From Desulfofundulus thermobenzoicus (GTDB lineage Bacteria > Bacillota > Desulfotomaculia > Desulfotomaculales > Desulfovirgulaceae): 64,000 nucleotides of DNA. The stretch lies in NCBI RefSeq assembly GCF_009428905.1, contig NZ_WHYR01000003.1, positions 48,450 through 112,449 of the forward strand. The letters run 5' to 3'. The notes beneath the pieces were generated by a model, which did no database searches, was not told the origin of the DNA, and saw only the letters and a program-made list of their open reading frames with translations. Positions 63,781 to 64,000 of the stretch are shown piece by piece. Position numbers and translations under genes: made by a program. Position 1 is the stretch's first letter, and each line of letters begins with the position of its first letter.

Positions 63781-64000
63781 GTAAGCGGTATAATAAAACG
63801 GATGAATTTCGGTCAATAAAAACGGATGATTTTTACCATCTCCTCTCAGCCAGCAGGTATAATTACTGGTTGACAGGGGGTGGAATAAAAATTGACGAGG
63901 TGGAAAATGTACGCCGAGATTCATCAATTAAAAGACATGGGGCTAAAAAAAGCCCAGGTGGCCAGAAGGCTGGATATCGATGTAAAAACGGTCATCAAAT
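63777..64000 (+). mobile_element. IS21-family insertion, left end
   Basis: Begins about 63777-63780 with TGTTGTAAGCGG and carries two internal repeats (ACGGATGAATTT 63798-63809 and ACGGATGATTTT 63821-63832) as IS21 ends often do, followed by istA. It continues past the window. Confidence 0.7.
63907..64000 (+). CDS. istA: IS21 transposase IstA, 5' part
   Basis: 31 codons before the window ends: MYAEIHQLKDMGLKKAQVAR, then RLDIDVKTVIK. This is the N-terminal helix-turn-helix of IstA. ATG preceded by GAGGTGG. Partial at the right edge. Confidence 0.85.
   Translation, partial: MYAEIHQLKDMGLKKAQVARRLDIDVKTVIK

Overview
The window looks like a chromosomal segment of a spore-forming, anaerobic Gram-positive bacterium of the Peptococcaceae / Desulfotomaculum-like lineage. 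Evidence: a heme operon for the siroheme-dependent (Ahb) route with an AhbC-type radical SAM enzyme, a selenocysteine tRNA, a hydrogenase-type NADH-oxidising subunit pair, a GerAB-type spore germination permease, a Spo0E-like phosphatase, FeoAB iron uptake and a Gram-positive type IV pilus locus. The lineage is inferred from gene content; no 16S gene is present.

Region 1 (1-25.7 kb, GC-rich, mostly housekeeping). Reading leftwards from a good promoter at 5.97 kb is a tetrapyrrole operon: precorrin-2 dehydrogenase, hemA, hemC, cobA-hemD fusion, ahbC. Together these make uroporphyrinogen III and siroheme and begin converting siroheme to heme. Next come a polyprenyl diphosphate synthase, tRNA-Sec with its own promoter and terminator, a GerAB permease, and a HydC/HydB (NuoE/NuoF)-like pair with no catalytic subunit beside it. 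Then follow a YkgJ-type cysteine-cluster protein, a nitrilase-family amidase, a DsrE-like protein, purL-purQ-argA, a universal stress protein, RNase HI, and feoA-feoB with Fur-like boxes and a small zinc-ribbon protein. An LpdD-like protein and a MidA-type methyltransferase end the region.

Region 2 (25.7-41.8 kb, mosaic and lower GC). A tyrosine integrase and excisionase open an accessory region: a truncated DNA polymerase IV beside a 72-bp inverted repeat, a 2109-residue Mrr-nuclease/TPR/PIN-like protein that is a strong candidate for a standalone defence effector, a frameshifted hydrolase, a Spo0E-like gene, a DUF3800 gene followed by a small structured RNA with its own promoter and terminator, one intact and one truncated HD-GYP gene, and several small, broken or duplicated membrane and lipoprotein genes.

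Region 3 (41.8-63.9 kb). Transcribed leftwards is a large surface-appendage locus: two secreted proteins and a lipoprotein, PilT, a lytic transglycosylase, PilO, a PilM-PilN fusion, three minor pseudopilins, PilB, PilC, two tandem major pilins, three consecutive ParA/MinD-family (TadZ/CpaE-like) proteins, a receiver-like protein and a VKOR/thioredoxin-like protein. The pilus ATPase operon is interrupted by a complete IscB (HEARO) element with its RNA region and end hairpins. The right edge of the window enters an IS21-family insertion that cuts the start of the VKOR-like gene.

Most likely to reward follow-up: the 2109-aa multidomain protein, the IscB/omega-RNA locus, the DUF3800-associated RNA, the T4P/TadZ hybrid with a shared unknown N-terminal domain, and a hairpin between the ribosome-binding site and start codon of a secreted-protein gene.
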